From Argyresthia goedartella (lineage: Eukaryota > Arthropoda > Insecta > Lepidoptera > Argyresthiidae), in assembly GCA_949825045.1 (NCBI GenBank), contig OX463827.1, positions 4,982,501-5,046,500 of the forward strand: a stretch of DNA of 64,000 bases, read 5' to 3'. Numbering within the stretch: the stretch's first letter is position 1; each line of letters starts with the position of its first letter. The notes under the pieces were generated by a model that saw only the letters and a program-made list of their open reading frames with translations, had not been told where the DNA came from and did not search any database. The translations under genes and the position numbers were made by a program. Below are positions 40,109 to 51,338 of the stretch, piece by piece.

Positions 40109-41164
40109 ATGTGGTATCGAAAGAATTATTGTATCGACGCCCCCTTACATATTGATTTAACTCGTTTGCGACATCTGAAAACCTCGGACGCTTGTTTTGG
40201 AGGCATAAACGTGATACTCTTTGGTGATCTAATGCAGTTACCACCTGTTCGAGGACATCAAGTTTTTCAACAACCAGAACACATGAAGCCAGCTACACAT
40301 TTGTGGCGACAGTTCGGTCTGATTGAACTTAAACAAAATATGCGTCAACAAGGAAACACGACATTTATAGATGTGCTTAACGCCCTTAGAGTTGGAGAAA
40401 TGACGTCTAGGCATCTTGAAATTCTACTTGAAAAAGTTTCAACAGATGCGACTAATGAATTCTCAATCGAGAGTGCATTAAGAATTTACCCAACGAATGA
40501 TCAGGTTGCTAGACACAACGAAAAAGTTCTCCAGAGTTTTAAGAATAAAGTGACAGTTAGTTATACAATAAAAGCACAAGACCAACTCATTGATGCTACT
40601 CGAAATCTAGGTAACAAGGACTTAGATTCTGTGATACCCAGCGATATTAATAAAACCGGAGGTCTTCCGAATGTATTGAAAATATTAGTAGGAGCTAAAG
40701 TGATGTTGAGGACAAACATTGACGTGTCGAAAGGTTTAGTGAATGGCAATATGGGTTTTATCACAGAAATTATCTGGCCAAATTTTCGCAGAGGCCAACT
40801 ATACGCGGAAGACATCCCGTCAGTCCGTATCGATTTCGGATCAGATGGTGTGCACATGATTAAACCAATATCGATACAGTTCCCAGCGAAATACAGTTAT
40901 GGAACTGCTGAGAGACGAATGTTACCATTAATCCTGAGTTGGGCTTCGACCGTCCACAAGATGCAAGGTTGTACAGTCGATCATGCAGTCATTTATCTAG
41001 GCTCGCGACTGTTTGCTGCTGGACAAGCTTATGTAGCACTTAGTCGTGTAAAATCTTTAGACGGTATTCGGATTGAAGAACTCGATTGTTCTAAGTTAAC
41101 ACGAAAAACCCCATGCAACAGTGAAGCTTTGAATGAAATGATGAGATTGCGAAATAATTTGTGA
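40109..41164 (+). CDS. PIF1-type helicase, C-terminal fragment (probably from a Helitron), copy 1
   Basis: A 351-codon open frame. It starts within the family: CFGGINVILFGDLMQLPPVR (motif III, about residues 30-49) is near the N-terminus, while the Walker A motif and the DE box of motif II are missing. Later conserved blocks are LWRQFGLIELKQNMRQ (motif IV area, about 68-83), LKILVGAKVMLRTNID, RRMLPLILSWASTVHKMQGC (motif V) and AGQAYVALSRVKSLDG (motif VI, about 308-323). PIF1-type helicases unwind DNA, and in insects free-standing copies usually derive from the Rep-helicase protein of Helitrons. Without Walker A it cannot hydrolyse ATP, so it is a non-functional remnant even though the frame is clean. 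The first ATG may not be used. Codon 128 is CCA (Pro), in place of GCA in copy 2. Confidence 0.88.
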   Translation: MWYRKNYCIDAPLHIDLTRLRHLKTSDACFGGINVILFGDLMQLPPVRGHQVFQQPEHMKPATHLWRQFGLIELKQNMRQQGNTTFIDVLNALRVGEMTSRHLEILLEKVSTDATNEFSIESALRIYPTNDQVARHNEKVLQSFKNKVTVSYTIKAQDQLIDATRNLGNKDLDSVIPSDINKTGGLPNVLKILVGAKVMLRTNIDVSKGLVNGNMGFITEIIWPNFRRGQLYAEDIPSVRIDFGSDGVHMIKPISIQFPAKYSYGTAERRMLPLILSWASTVHKMQGCTVDHAVIYLGSRLFAAGQAYVALSRVKSLDGIRIEELDCSKLTRKTPCNSEALNEMMRLRNNL

Positions 41165-41225
41165 GAAATTTCAATACCACATGTCAACAAATAACTAATT
41201 GATAAATTGAACTAAAAAATGAAAA

Positions 41226-41689
41226 ATAATAATAGTTTAAAAAAATTAAAAAAACACGCTTTTTTAGCTAACCGAACTAAAAATTAGAAAATAATTTTTA
41301 ATTTCAGAGAGTTTATAATACAGAAGTAGAAGATCGAACAATGAATCAGAATTTATCACCTCAAAATAAAATTATAATAAAGTTTAAGTAATTAACAAAA
41401 GAATTCAATTCAGAGTAAAAAGCGTGGGGTGCATTTTACTACTTTTCATAACTCTCCTCTCATAGATAGTTGCCAATAGAATGGTTGTTACATTTACTTT
41501 ATCAAGCACCCCACGCTGTTTACTCTTAATTGAATTCTTTTGTTAATTACTTAAACTTTATTATAATTTTTGATTGTTCGATCTTCTACTACTGTATTAT
41601 AAACTCTCTGAAATTAAAAATTATTTTCTAATTTTTAGTTCGGTTAGCTATAAAAGCGTGTTTTTTTAGTTTTTTTAAACTATTATTAT
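41226..41689. mobile_element. Fold-back palindrome, copy 1, right arm shortened
   Basis: The left arm (41226-41432, starting ATAATAATAGTTTAAA and ending GAGTAAAAAGCGTGGGGTGC) is the near-perfect reverse complement of the right arm (41506-41689), with a 73-nt loop between. The right arm lacks 23 bp that copy 2 keeps. The block begins about 60 bp after the helicase stop codon. It has no coding sequence. It could be a fold-back element or long-arm MITE. Very stable pairing is expected. Confidence 0.9.
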
Positions 41690-42570
41690 ACTAACAATAA
41701 AGATCAATGAAGCTGGAAGCTTACCATTCAGAAACGTCAAAATGTGCACTATCCCTGCGCCATTTTCCCGGAGCCGGCCGGATTAAAACCCGGTATAAAT
41801 ACCCGGTATCTTTCCGACAAGTCGTGAAATTTTATTAAACCCGTTTTTTTGCGATATGTTGAAAATGCGAATATCAGTGTTGGTGCAATAGAATAATTGT
41901 GAATGGAAACGGCTTCAGAATGAAACAGTTAAAGTTTATCATAAGTTACGGGGGACGAGGTAACGTAAACCTTGGCAATTTAATGAAGAAGCACAATGGC
42001 TACATAAGTGACTTATTAGAGGACTCTGTGTGTTATATTAGATAAATCAAATATTTCATTAAAAAAACGCAGTAGCCCGTAATAATCCGTGTCCATTAAA
42101 TTGTCAAGGTATACCTTTAGAAAGTAAGTACCTTAGGTAAATTTATTCTACACATACAAATTAATTCTTGTCACAACAAACGTACTTCTGGACAACACCA
42201 TGATACTTTTACGCACACCCGGCGACTAAAAAGCTTGTACTTCGGTAGAAAGGTATCTCCAATCTAAAACCTCCTTAGTCGGTTCTCGTTACTTCGGCGA
42301 ATTTTCGGTTTCGGTTTTTATTTCATTCCCATTTACATGGTATTCATTTCATACACTGTGGCGCGAATTGCTTATTATTATTTATTAACCTGATGAAAGT
42401 TGGCGCTTGTTTCGAAAAAATATTATGTTTCTTTTATAACTACTTGAAATAAATGGCTGATGTCTACATTATAAACAAATATTTTCACAGAATAGAGAGT
42501 AAACTCAGCTATAAAAACTGGTAGTTTTGAAGCAACGAATGTATGTTTAGACTCCACCAAAACGCTTTCT
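41690..42570. other. Unassigned end of tandem copy 1
   Basis: No gene. GGAGCCGGCCGGATTAAAAC and ACCCGGTATAAATACCCGGT (41775-41810) recall the ACCCGGTA words at 9515-9620. Otherwise not recognised. Confidence 0.45.
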
Positions 42571-42628
42571 GTCTTGAGACACATCGCCCCGCCACAAATT
42601 CGTTGAAGTCAGGCTCTGAACAGAGAAG

Positions 42629-42682
42629 TAAACTAGGACTAGATCAATGTGTGTAAATAGTGTCCAAGGTATTATTATTATA
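42629..42682 (+). mobile_element. SINE-A 3' fragment, copy 2
   Basis: Counterpart of 37398-37451 with the same truncation and a (TTA)n-like tail. Confidence 0.75.
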
Positions 42683-42726
42683 ATACCTTATATTACAGGT
42701 AATTCCAAATTATTATTTTTTATATG

Positions 42727-42887
<161 letters not shown>

Positions 42888-43490
42888 TATTCTCACTCGA
42901 GTTCAACCTTCCCGAGATCTGGAAAGAGTGGGGCCAGAAAACTGTCAGAACGATCGTAAATGCCCTCGATCCTACGTCCAAGTTTCCAGCTTTTGACTTT
43001 TGACAGGTGCCTCCTAAACAGACTCCGGACTGGGCACGGTCGATGTAACTATTTCCGACACTAGTGGGGTTGGAGAGATAGTGCCATGTGTGAGTGCGGC
43101 GAAGAATTCCAGACCATGGAGCACATTGTCCAGCGCTGCCCCCTGACCTCGTACAGTGGACCCCCCAGAGATCTATTTGACTTTCTCCCTGACGCTCAGT
43201 TCACTAAATTATATTCCTTTCTAGCCTATTCTTATAAGCCATACGACTAAATTAATTAATTACGTTACAAATATTGGTACGATATATTACATTTTGTGTC
43301 CAGCCATCCTGATGTCAGAATGGCTGGTCAGGAGAGAAAAATCCCTGAAATATATCATAGGTAGCAATTTCTGACAATCGGTAGCACAACGTAACATTAA
43401 GGTAGCAATTCTTGAATAAACTCTCGGAGCCAGAAGCTACAGGTGACCAGCCATGCTGACGCTCACCTATTTCCGGCTGCTATGGAGATA
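42888..43490 (+). pseudogene. Jockey-type LINE C-terminus and 3' UTR, copy 2
   Basis: As at 37588-38190: LNRLRTGHGRCNYFRH, the same TAG stop and the AMCECGEEFQTMEHIVQRCP zinc-like block. An 11-bp deletion after DFLPDA (about 43194) breaks the last codons compared with copy 1. The shared stop shows that the decay began before duplication. Confidence 0.85.
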
Positions 43491-44475
43491 TAAAGTTTTT
43501 TTAATGATGTTTTCCATCAATACCAGAATGTTGGTGTAATGTCCGTTCAATCAATAAATAAATTATGCCATTGGTACATGATAGTATGCGTTATCGAACA
43601 AATTAAACGACCTACCTGTGTTAATTGTTTACAGACAAATATGACTGGTGCAAATACCATATTTGGTGCAAACAAACATTACCCGTTCATAGATATTTAC
43701 CATAGTTATGAGCTAAACAGAACAGCCAATCATTTGTTATGCCTTCAAAGTGTTTTTGCTTTGATTGTTATCAGAGAGAAACACAGAGATTTTGCATAAT
43801 TCGACGAGTAATATGCCAAGTTAATCAAGACATGATACCAACTAAATCGATATAAGTAAGACCTTTGCAGAAGTAATCCACTAGTCATTTGCGTACCAGC
43901 TAGAGCCCAATACCCCTTACAAATTATCAACCCATCAGCACAGACAACTTGTCGCCGACACAGATAAACAGCGCACCCGAGAAATCACGGAAATTTGAAA
44001 TTTAAGAGCGAAATCTTTGCGGCACTGCGTGAGAGGCGCCTTAATTACGGGACGGTAATTAACATCATAAATACTTGTTAAGGCGACGACCCCGAGCCCC
44101 TACAGCGAGCACTTGTAATTTACTAGGAAAGTTATTGGCCGCTTTCCTGTGCGCGACGTTTTAAGTCTGAAGCTAATGCGTTGGAGATGTTGACAAGAGT
44201 GCTAATTGATTTGACGAGGAGATGGGCTAGCCCCCTGTTGCGCGAGTGTAGAATGTGGGTGCAAATGAAGTGCTGCCTAATTATGATACGGGGCGCTACT
44301 GTCAGTTTCTGTTGGAGCCAGTGCGCCCGGAAATATCCGTCCATGCGTTGCCGTCCGTTAAAAATTTCAACTTAACTTTGTTTAACTTAACTCAATAGCT
44401 ATTACGACGACCTCTGAGGAAAAATATTTGGGTCTCCCATAGTAATTTGTAATCAGCTGATCGAGTACTGAGCGA
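43491..44475. other. Unassigned sequence of tandem copy 2
   Basis: Counterpart of 38191-39176, nearly identical, with no recognised gene. Confidence 0.45.
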
Positions 44476-44874
44476 CGATTTTTAGGGTTCCGTTCCCAAA
44501 GGGTGCCAAACGGGACCCTATTACTAAGCCTCCACTGTCCGTTCGTCCGTCCGTCTGTCACCAGGCTGTATCTCATGAACCGTGATAGTTAGAAAGTTGA
44601 AATATTCACAGTTATTTCTGTTGCCGCTATAAAAACATATACTAAAAAAACAGAATTAAATAAATATTTAAGGGGGGCTCCCATACCACAATTATTTTAA
44701 TACCACATAGAAGCTTATGAATGCACCTGATTACGTACATGGAGTGTGAAAGTGGACGTACCAATAACTTTGTAAACAACATTTTCCTCTGTAAAATCCA
44801 ACAATCAATCCACACCATCCCTACCATTGTACGGTGGTACGGAACCCTTCGTGCGCGAGTTACACTTGTACTTG
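44476..44874 (-). mobile_element. GGTTCCGTAC-type repeat, copy 2
   Basis: Counterpart of 39177-39575 with only isolated base changes (for instance GGGGGG for GTGGGG near 44674). Confidence 0.75.
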
Positions 44875-45407
44875 AAAGTTTTTTATTCATTTGCGGTCAT
44901 ATATTTACTGGGGAAATGTGTTCATATTGGTGGGTACTATCATTCCCTAAGATATGGTCAGCTAATTCAATGTCATTCTGTATATGGCCAGCCAGCTATG
45001 GGGTAAAAGTAAGTATTAAAGGATAACAAATTATAAAACAATCAGCCAAGTCAAAATATTACAAAATCTTTTTACACCTTTTTATTTGTAATTGTACTGT
45101 TACTTTAACAGCAGGCATGTACCCTTTTTAACACGCTTTTATTAGCTTGGGTTGTATGTATGTATGTATCTATGTATGTAACGGAATCTTTGAACTTAAT
45201 TTTCACCAGTTTCCAGAAGTCTGATTATTAATTTGAAGTTTTGCATACGTGTCAAGGACCGATGACAATGCAATAATTTGATAACAGTTTCCCATTATCC
45301 TTATTAGGACGGCCAGGATTAATACATAGCAAAATGTTGTTTACAAAGTTATTGGTGCGACTTCTTTCATACTTCATGTATGTAACCAGGTGCATTCATA
45401 AGTTTGT

Positions 45408-46463
45408 ATGTGGTATCGAAAGAATTATTGTATCGACGCCCCCTTACATATTGATTTAACTCGTTTGCGACATCTGAAAACCTCGGACGCTTGTTTTGGA
45501 GGCATAAACGTGATACTCTTTGGTGATCTAATGCAGTTACCACCTGTTCGAGGACATCAAGTTTTTCAACAACCAGAACACATGAAGCCAGCTACACATT
45601 TGTGGCGACAGTTCGGTCTGATTGAACTTAAACAAAATATGCGTCAACAAGGAAACACGACATTTATAGATGTGCTTAACGCCCTTAGAGTTGGAGAAAT
45701 GACGTCTAGGCATCTTGAAATTCTACTTGAAAAAGTTTCAACAGATGCGACTAATGAATTCTCAATCGAGAGTGCATTAAGAATTTACGCAACGAATGAT
45801 CAGGTTGCTAGACACAACGAAAAAGTTCTCCAGAGTTTTAAGAATAAAGTGACAGTTAGTTATACAATAAAAGCACAAGACCAACTCATTGATGCTACTC
45901 GAAATCTAGGTAACAAGGACTTAGATTCTGTGATACCCAGCGATATTAATAAAACCGGAGGTCTTCCGAATGTATTGAAAATATTAGTAGGAGCTAAAGT
46001 GATGTTGAGGACAAACATTGACGTGTCGAAAGGTTTAGTGAATGGCAATATGGGTTTTATCACAGAAATTATCTGGCCAAATTTTCGCAGAGGCCAACTA
46101 TACGCGGAAGACATCCCGTCAGTCCGTATCGATTTCGGATCAGATGGTGTGCACATGATTAAACCAATATCGATACAGTTCCCAGCGAAATACAGTTATG
46201 GAACTGCTGAGAGACGAATGTTACCATTAATCCTGAGTTGGGCTTCGACCGTCCACAAGATGCAAGGTTGTACAGTCGATCATGCAGTCATTTATCTAGG
46301 CTCGCGACTGTTTGCTGCTGGACAAGCTTATGTAGCACTTAGTCGTGTAAAATCTTTAGACGGTATTCGGATTGAAGAACTCGATTGTTCTAAGTTAACA
46401 CGAAAAACCCCATGCAACAGTGAAGCTTTGAATGAAATGATGAGATTGCGAAATAATTTGTGA
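45408..46463 (+). CDS. PIF1-type helicase, C-terminal fragment, copy 2
   Basis: The same 351-codon frame as at 40109-41164, differing in one residue (Ala in place of Pro at codon 128; G45789 against C40490). Motifs GDLMQLPPV, ASTVHKMQGCT and AYVALSRV are intact, and the ATP-binding N-terminal half is missing here too. The truncation point is identical, so it preceded the duplication. With no ATP site the protein would not be an active helicase. The clean frame in both copies more probably shows a recent origin than selection. Confidence 0.88.
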   Translation: MWYRKNYCIDAPLHIDLTRLRHLKTSDACFGGINVILFGDLMQLPPVRGHQVFQQPEHMKPATHLWRQFGLIELKQNMRQQGNTTFIDVLNALRVGEMTSRHLEILLEKVSTDATNEFSIESALRIYATNDQVARHNEKVLQSFKNKVTVSYTIKAQDQLIDATRNLGNKDLDSVIPSDINKTGGLPNVLKILVGAKVMLRTNIDVSKGLVNGNMGFITEIIWPNFRRGQLYAEDIPSVRIDFGSDGVHMIKPISIQFPAKYSYGTAERRMLPLILSWASTVHKMQGCTVDHAVIYLGSRLFAAGQAYVALSRVKSLDGIRIEELDCSKLTRKTPCNSEALNEMMRLRNNL

Positions 46464-46524
46464 GAAATTTCAATACCACATGTCAACAAATAACTAATTG
46501 ATAAATTGAACTAAAAAATGAAAA

Positions 46525-47011
46525 ATAATAATAGTTTAAAAAAATTAAAAAAACACGCTTTTTTAGCTAACCGAACTAAAAATTAGAAAATAATTTTTAA
46601 TTTCAGAGAGTTTATAATACAGAAGTAGAAGATCGAACAATGAATCAGAATTTATCACCTCAAAATAAAATTATAATAAAGTTTAAGTAATTAACAAAAG
46701 AATTCAATTCAGAGTAAAAAGCGTGGGGTGCATTTTACTACTTTTCATAACTCTCCTCTCATAGATAGTTGCCAATAGAATGGTTGTTACATTTACTTTA
46801 TCAAGCACCCCACGCTGTTTACTCTTAATTGAATTCTTTTGTTAATTACTTAAACTTTATTATAATTTTATTTTGAGGTGATAAATTCTGATTGATTGTT
46901 CGATCTTCTACTACTGTATTATAAACTCTCTGAAATTAAAAATTATTTTCTAATTTTTAGTTCGGTTAGCTATAAAAGCGTGTTTTTTTAGTTTTTTTAA
47001 ACTATTATTAT
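46525..47011. mobile_element. Fold-back palindrome, copy 2, both arms complete
   Basis: Left arm 46525-46731 and right arm about 46805-47011 pair along about 207 bp, including ATTTTGAGGTGATAAATTCT, which copy 1 lacks on the right. The loop is 73 nt. The symmetry shows that the longer form is ancestral and that copy 1 has a deletion. Confidence 0.92.
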
Positions 47012-47892
47012 ACTAACAATAAAGATCAATGAAGCTGGAAGCTTACCATTCAGAAACGTCAAAATGTGCACTATCCCTGCGCCATTTTCCCGGAGCCGGC
47101 CGGATTAAAACCCGGTATAAATACCCGGTATCTTTCCGACAAGTCGTGAAATTTTATTAAACCCGTTTTTTTGCGATATGTTGAAAATGCGAATATCAGT
47201 GTTGGTGCAATAGAATAATTGTGAATGGAAACGGCTTCAGAATTAAACAGTTAAAGTTTATCATAAGTTACGGGGGACGAGGTAACGTAAACCTTGGCAA
47301 TTTAATGAAGAAGCACAATGGCTACATAAGTGACTTATTAGAGGACTCTGTGTGTTATATTAGATAAATCAAATATTTCATTAAAAAAACGCAGTAGCCC
47401 GTAATAATCCTTATCCATTAAATTGTCAAGGTATACCTGTAGAAAGTAAGTACCTTAGGTAAATTTATTCTACACACACATATTAATTCTTGTCACAACA
47501 AACGTACTTCTGGACAACACCATGATACTTTTGCGCACACACGGCGACTAAAAAGCTTGTACTTCGGTAGAAAGGTATCTCCATTCTAAAACCTCCTTAG
47601 TCGGTTCTCGTTACTTCGGCGAATTTTCGGTTTCGGTTTTTATTTCATTCCCATTTACATGGTATTCATTTCATACACTGTGACGCGAATTGCTTATTAT
47701 TATTTATTAACCTGATGAAAGTTGGCGCTTGTTTCGAAAAAATATTATGTTTCTTTTATAACTACTTGAAATAAATGGCTGATGTCTACATTATAAACAA
47801 ATATTTTCACAGAATAGAGAGTAAATTCAGCTATAAAAACTGGTAGTTTTGAAGCAACGAATGTATGTTTAGACTCCACCAAAACGCTTTCT

Positions 47893-48224
47893 ATCGCGGT
47901 ATCAAACACAAATATCAGTCCGCCACGCCAGCAAATACATATTTTTTATTCCTACCAATTTTTGTGAAAAACCTCACGAAGATCCGACGGTTCAAAGCAA
48001 AATTCGCCATTCTTTTTCATGAGCCATTCCCGCTCTTTACACTGAATGATACCCAGCCGGGATTGGAACCTGGGACGTGGACGGGTCGATCAATGGACGT
48101 CGTTAATATCTAGCCCGCCGGCCACCGGCGGACGAAAGTCTAGAATAGTCTAGATATATTATCAGCGCTATATAGATCTGGGAACATTCTATGGCTTGTG
48201 CTAGCTTAGTGTAGATAAGATTAG
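47893..48224. other. Flank of the tandem block with a tRNA-like scrap
   Basis: On the minus strand, about 48045-48118, CCAGGTTCCAATCCCGGCTG looks like a B box and may be the head of a degraded SINE. The rest is unassigned. Confidence 0.4.
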
Positions 48225-48512
48225 GAAGCAAGATTTATGATTTTGACCTCTTTCAAACGGACGAGGTTTTGTGGCAAGCCAGAGTTTCCGGGTTGGAATT
48301 TGAGTGTATCTCATATTGCTGCACAAAACCACAGTTCTGCCTGCCCTGGGTAGCCCATCGCCGGCTGCCATAGAGATATGACGATTTCCATCACCGTTGG
48401 AGCAACCAAATCTCTTAAGACAAATTACTTCTCTCATTGTCACCGGTCAGCCCCGGGATTCAAACCTGCATCTCCTGCGTGGCAGGCAAGCGCGTAAGAC
48501 CACCGAAGCTCG
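48225..48512 (-). mobile_element. SINE-C-like element, tRNA-derived head
   Basis: The minus strand begins CACGAGCTTCGGTGGTCTTA, continues CGCTTGCCTGCCACGCAGGA and has the B box GCAGGTTTGAATCCCGG. A body of about 230 bp follows with GGCAGCCGGCGATGGGC. Head and length fit a tRNA-derived SINE different from families A and B. A second copy in the window was not found, so the call is tentative. Confidence 0.55.
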
Positions 48513-48994
48513 TGGAAGGTGGAAGTATATTTAGGAATATCCACACTATCACCGCCACAGCACACCCACCACCGCCCTGACGCGGCAACAAATTATAATT
48601 GACAAGTGTGCGCCACAGATTTATTGTTGCCGCCTTGTCGGACTTTGTGCCGCGAAAAATTTATAGTTATCACAGTCGCTGCAAAATCTGCTACAGCGCA
48701 TGGACAAATGTAAGGTGGGATAGACGGTGAAATATACACCGTCACTCCTTCTACCATACGAGGTAGTTGAGGCACAGTCTCGCCCGTAAACAATTTGTAA
48801 ACGTCTTGTCTCTTTGAGGGTGTGGATACGTGAGTCTTCAATCCAGGCCCCCTACTCCTCCAGCTGGTACAAAAGTTGTTATGGTAGAAAAGAAAAATGG
48901 CGGCAGGGGATGCCCAAAGGCCCCGCTCAAGCCTGCCAGGTGTAGTTAAAATCCAAATGAAACGTAATTCAGAAAAGGGTGGACCAATTTTTTC
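48513..48994. other. Unassigned sequence
   Basis: No motif recognised. The 82-codon minus-strand frame at 48593-48841 has no recognisable domain. Confidence 0.4.
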
Positions 48995-49257
48995 ATGACC
49001 CGAATGGCCGGGTCGGCAGTGTCGTTGCCTACGAAGCCAAGGGTCCCGGGTTCGAGTCCCGGTGGGGGCAAATATTTGTTTGATGAGAAACGGATGTTTA
49101 TACCCTAGTCATGGTTGTTTATCTATCTAAGTATAGTATTTTCTATATAAGTATGTAAGTGTATCGTTGTCTAAGTACCCAATATATAGGGAATCCTAGT
49201 TTGGGGCTCGATCAATTTGGTAAATAGTGTGCAAGGTATTATTATTATTATTATTAT
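48995..49257 (+). mobile_element. SINE-A, best full-length plus-strand copy
   Basis: ATGACCCGAATGGCCGGGTC (A box), GGGTTCGAGTCCCGGTGGGG (B box), GGCAAATATTTGTTTGATGA, CTAGTCATGGTTGTTTATC, GGGAATCCTAGTTTGGGG and a (TTA)7 tail. It is about 263 bp and serves as reference for the family. The boxes are an RNA polymerase III promoter by homology. Confidence 0.92.
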
Positions 49258-49964
49258 AGAGTTTTATTATTTAGTCGGTGTAGTGAGTGAGATGGAAGCT
49301 CATGCACCCAATTTTATAAACCCCGGTTAATCACGGGATTCCCAAACAGTGCCCGATCCCGCACTATCGCCGCTCGCACCCGACGTAGGTACAGATAATT
49401 ATAGTCTGGAGTGACCCAGCCAGCCACCTGCGCCGTATTACCGGACATGGCAAAATAAAACGGCTACCGTGTTACCACAAAACATATTAACCTCTGGAAT
49501 GTCCCTGTACAGCGAATCTCGTGGACCCTGACGCGTCCAAGGTTCTGGCGAAAATAAACTTTCAATCGACTTGCGTTAGGAATTTGATAAGTTTGTTAGG
49601 TTATTTTATTAGTTTCCTAACATGTTATGTACCATAATAAAGTTTATGAAATTACCTATCTTGTGATGTATAGTACTCTCATGTGATAATAAAGTTGATA
49701 AGGCTTTTCATCGATTGTTTGCAGAATCCATTATTTGACACTGACACCTCTAATTATATTTCGTTTTAACGGGCCAAACACAAAACTTAAACTATTTTCC
49801 ATTTTTCACATCACCACTATTAATTTCTCCAGCGATAAGATGTATTATTTTATTACAAAACACAGTAATTACTTCACAGCGTTTAACCTCAAAACAAATG
49901 TCAAATCCCATACACTTTTGATTTTAAACAAGTGTTGAACAGTAGTTTATTTTTTGTGGTAAGG
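49258..49964. other. Unassigned sequence
   Basis: A GC-richer part at 49320-49560 carries no recognised motif. It could be low-copy DNA or part of an LTR, but no partner was found. Confidence 0.4.
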
Positions 49965-50576
49965 CCCATAGTGTTTAAACGATTAAGAAAACATTCAAAA
50001 ATACTACTACCAGTAATTTCGAAATGACTGCCCGAATTAGTAATAATAAATAATACCTTGGACACCATTTACACACATTGATCTAGCCCCAAACTAGGAT
50101 TCCCTGTATCTTGGGAACTAGACAACGATACAAATACGTATATAGATAAATATTATACTTAGATAGATAAACAACCATGACTAGGGTACAAACATTCGTT
50201 CTCATCAATCAAATATTTGCCCCCACCGGGACTCGAACCCGGGACCCTTGGATTCGTAGGCAGCGTCACTGCCGACTCGGCCATTCGGGTCGTCAAAGTA
50301 AATGATCACCAAATTGTGTTTGGATAAATTATCACCAAACTTCTTTTTATGTTTTGTGTTCTCAAGTTTATGTTTTAAGTATTTTTTGTTGTTCTTACAT
50401 GTTCAACCTAACACGAAAGATAAAGGGGGCTTTGCTTCGCTTACCTCCTTTACTCTTCACCTAAGCTTCCGCAGTATTTTTCCCTGATATTTTCTGCAAC
50501 TTTTGGTGATCATTTACCCATTTTGGATATGAAAAAAATATTTTGGTGATAATTATATTTGTTGCCTATCACTATA
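49965..50576 (-). mobile_element. Family R repeat interrupted by a SINE
   Basis: The end GTTTAAACGATTAAG ... CCAGTAATTTCGAAATGACT lies at 49970-50035, and the rest (AATGATCACCAAATTGTGTT ... AATTATATTTGTTGCC) follows at 50303-50576. The SINE-A at 50039-50293 splits it. AGTAA occurs at both SINE edges and may be its target repeat. Confidence 0.78.
50039..50293 (-). mobile_element. SINE-A, full length, inside family R
   Basis: It has all SINE-A blocks, including CGGGTTCGAGTCCCGG and the (TTA)n tail. The position within family R makes it younger than that repeat copy. Confidence 0.9.
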
Positions 50577-51199
50577 CATGCTGGGTGAAAATAACAAATA
50601 TTATAAATAAATGATGAGCTGTCCTCATAAATACTAACTCAAATCGATCGTTAACTATGGAAAAGACATCCAAGATATATAATATGTTACTGCGCCGATT
50701 TAGTTGTGGTTAGATTTGGTAGTTGTATAATAATTTCAAAGTTGATATGATTGTAATGTCGCGTTATTGGTTAAGAATAAGAGGCTAAGAACAGCGTGTA
50801 GAAAACCAAACACGGAATTATCTGTCTTTCCTATATAAAAAAGTTTCTATAGTTAAACGAATTTGCAACCTTTCCAGCCATTATCCTATCCAAGTACGAT
50901 GATACCTCATTCTCACCCACCATGACACTGCTCGTCCTACTCTATTTAATTAAACGCCTTTCGTTTCGTTTGACATATGGCCGTGGAGACATTGTTTTGG
51001 CTTGTAGATTCCGGTGCCGTGTGTCGCCTTAATTGGATTCGGCTTCTGCACCATCCAATGTATTCCCTTATATTTCTGGTTGGACCATGTGAAATTGTAA
51101 TTTTGTTTATTTCGGACCAATCTATCTATGTAGTCTATGGAAATAAAATTGAAGTATAAATAGAAAAAATATTTTTCTAACTTTACCTATGTACATATT
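50577..51199. other. Unassigned sequence
   Basis: No gene or repeat recognised. The 60-codon plus frame at 50977-51159 has no motif. Confidence 0.4.
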
Positions 51200-51338
51200 G
51201 GCAACAAATAAAATGATCACCAAAATATTTTTTCCTACCCAAAATGGATAAATGAACACCAAAAGTTGCAAAAAATATCAGGGCAAAATACTGCGCTAGC
51301 TTAGGTGAAGGGTAAAGGGGGTGGGCGAAGCGAAGCCC

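Larger units (their letters stand above)
37340..42570. repeat. Tandem block, copy 1 (5,231 bp)
   Basis: The whole of 37340-42570 recurs as 42571-47892 in the same direction, both starting GTCTTGAGACACATCGCCCC and ending ACTCCACCAAAACGCTTTCT. By eye they differ by about 20 substitutions outside the microsatellite, a large length change in the microsatellite, and a few small indels. Copy 1 holds a LINE C-terminus, a GGTTCCGTAC-type repeat, a helicase fragment and a fold-back palindrome. The join has no shared bases beyond chance. It may be a real segmental duplication or two haplotypes placed in series by the assembler. Confidence 0.95.

Noticed and set aside
49320..49560. GC-rich patch as a solo LTR or CpG-type promoter
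   Set aside because: No matching partner, no TG...CA ends with target repeat, and no gene next to it.
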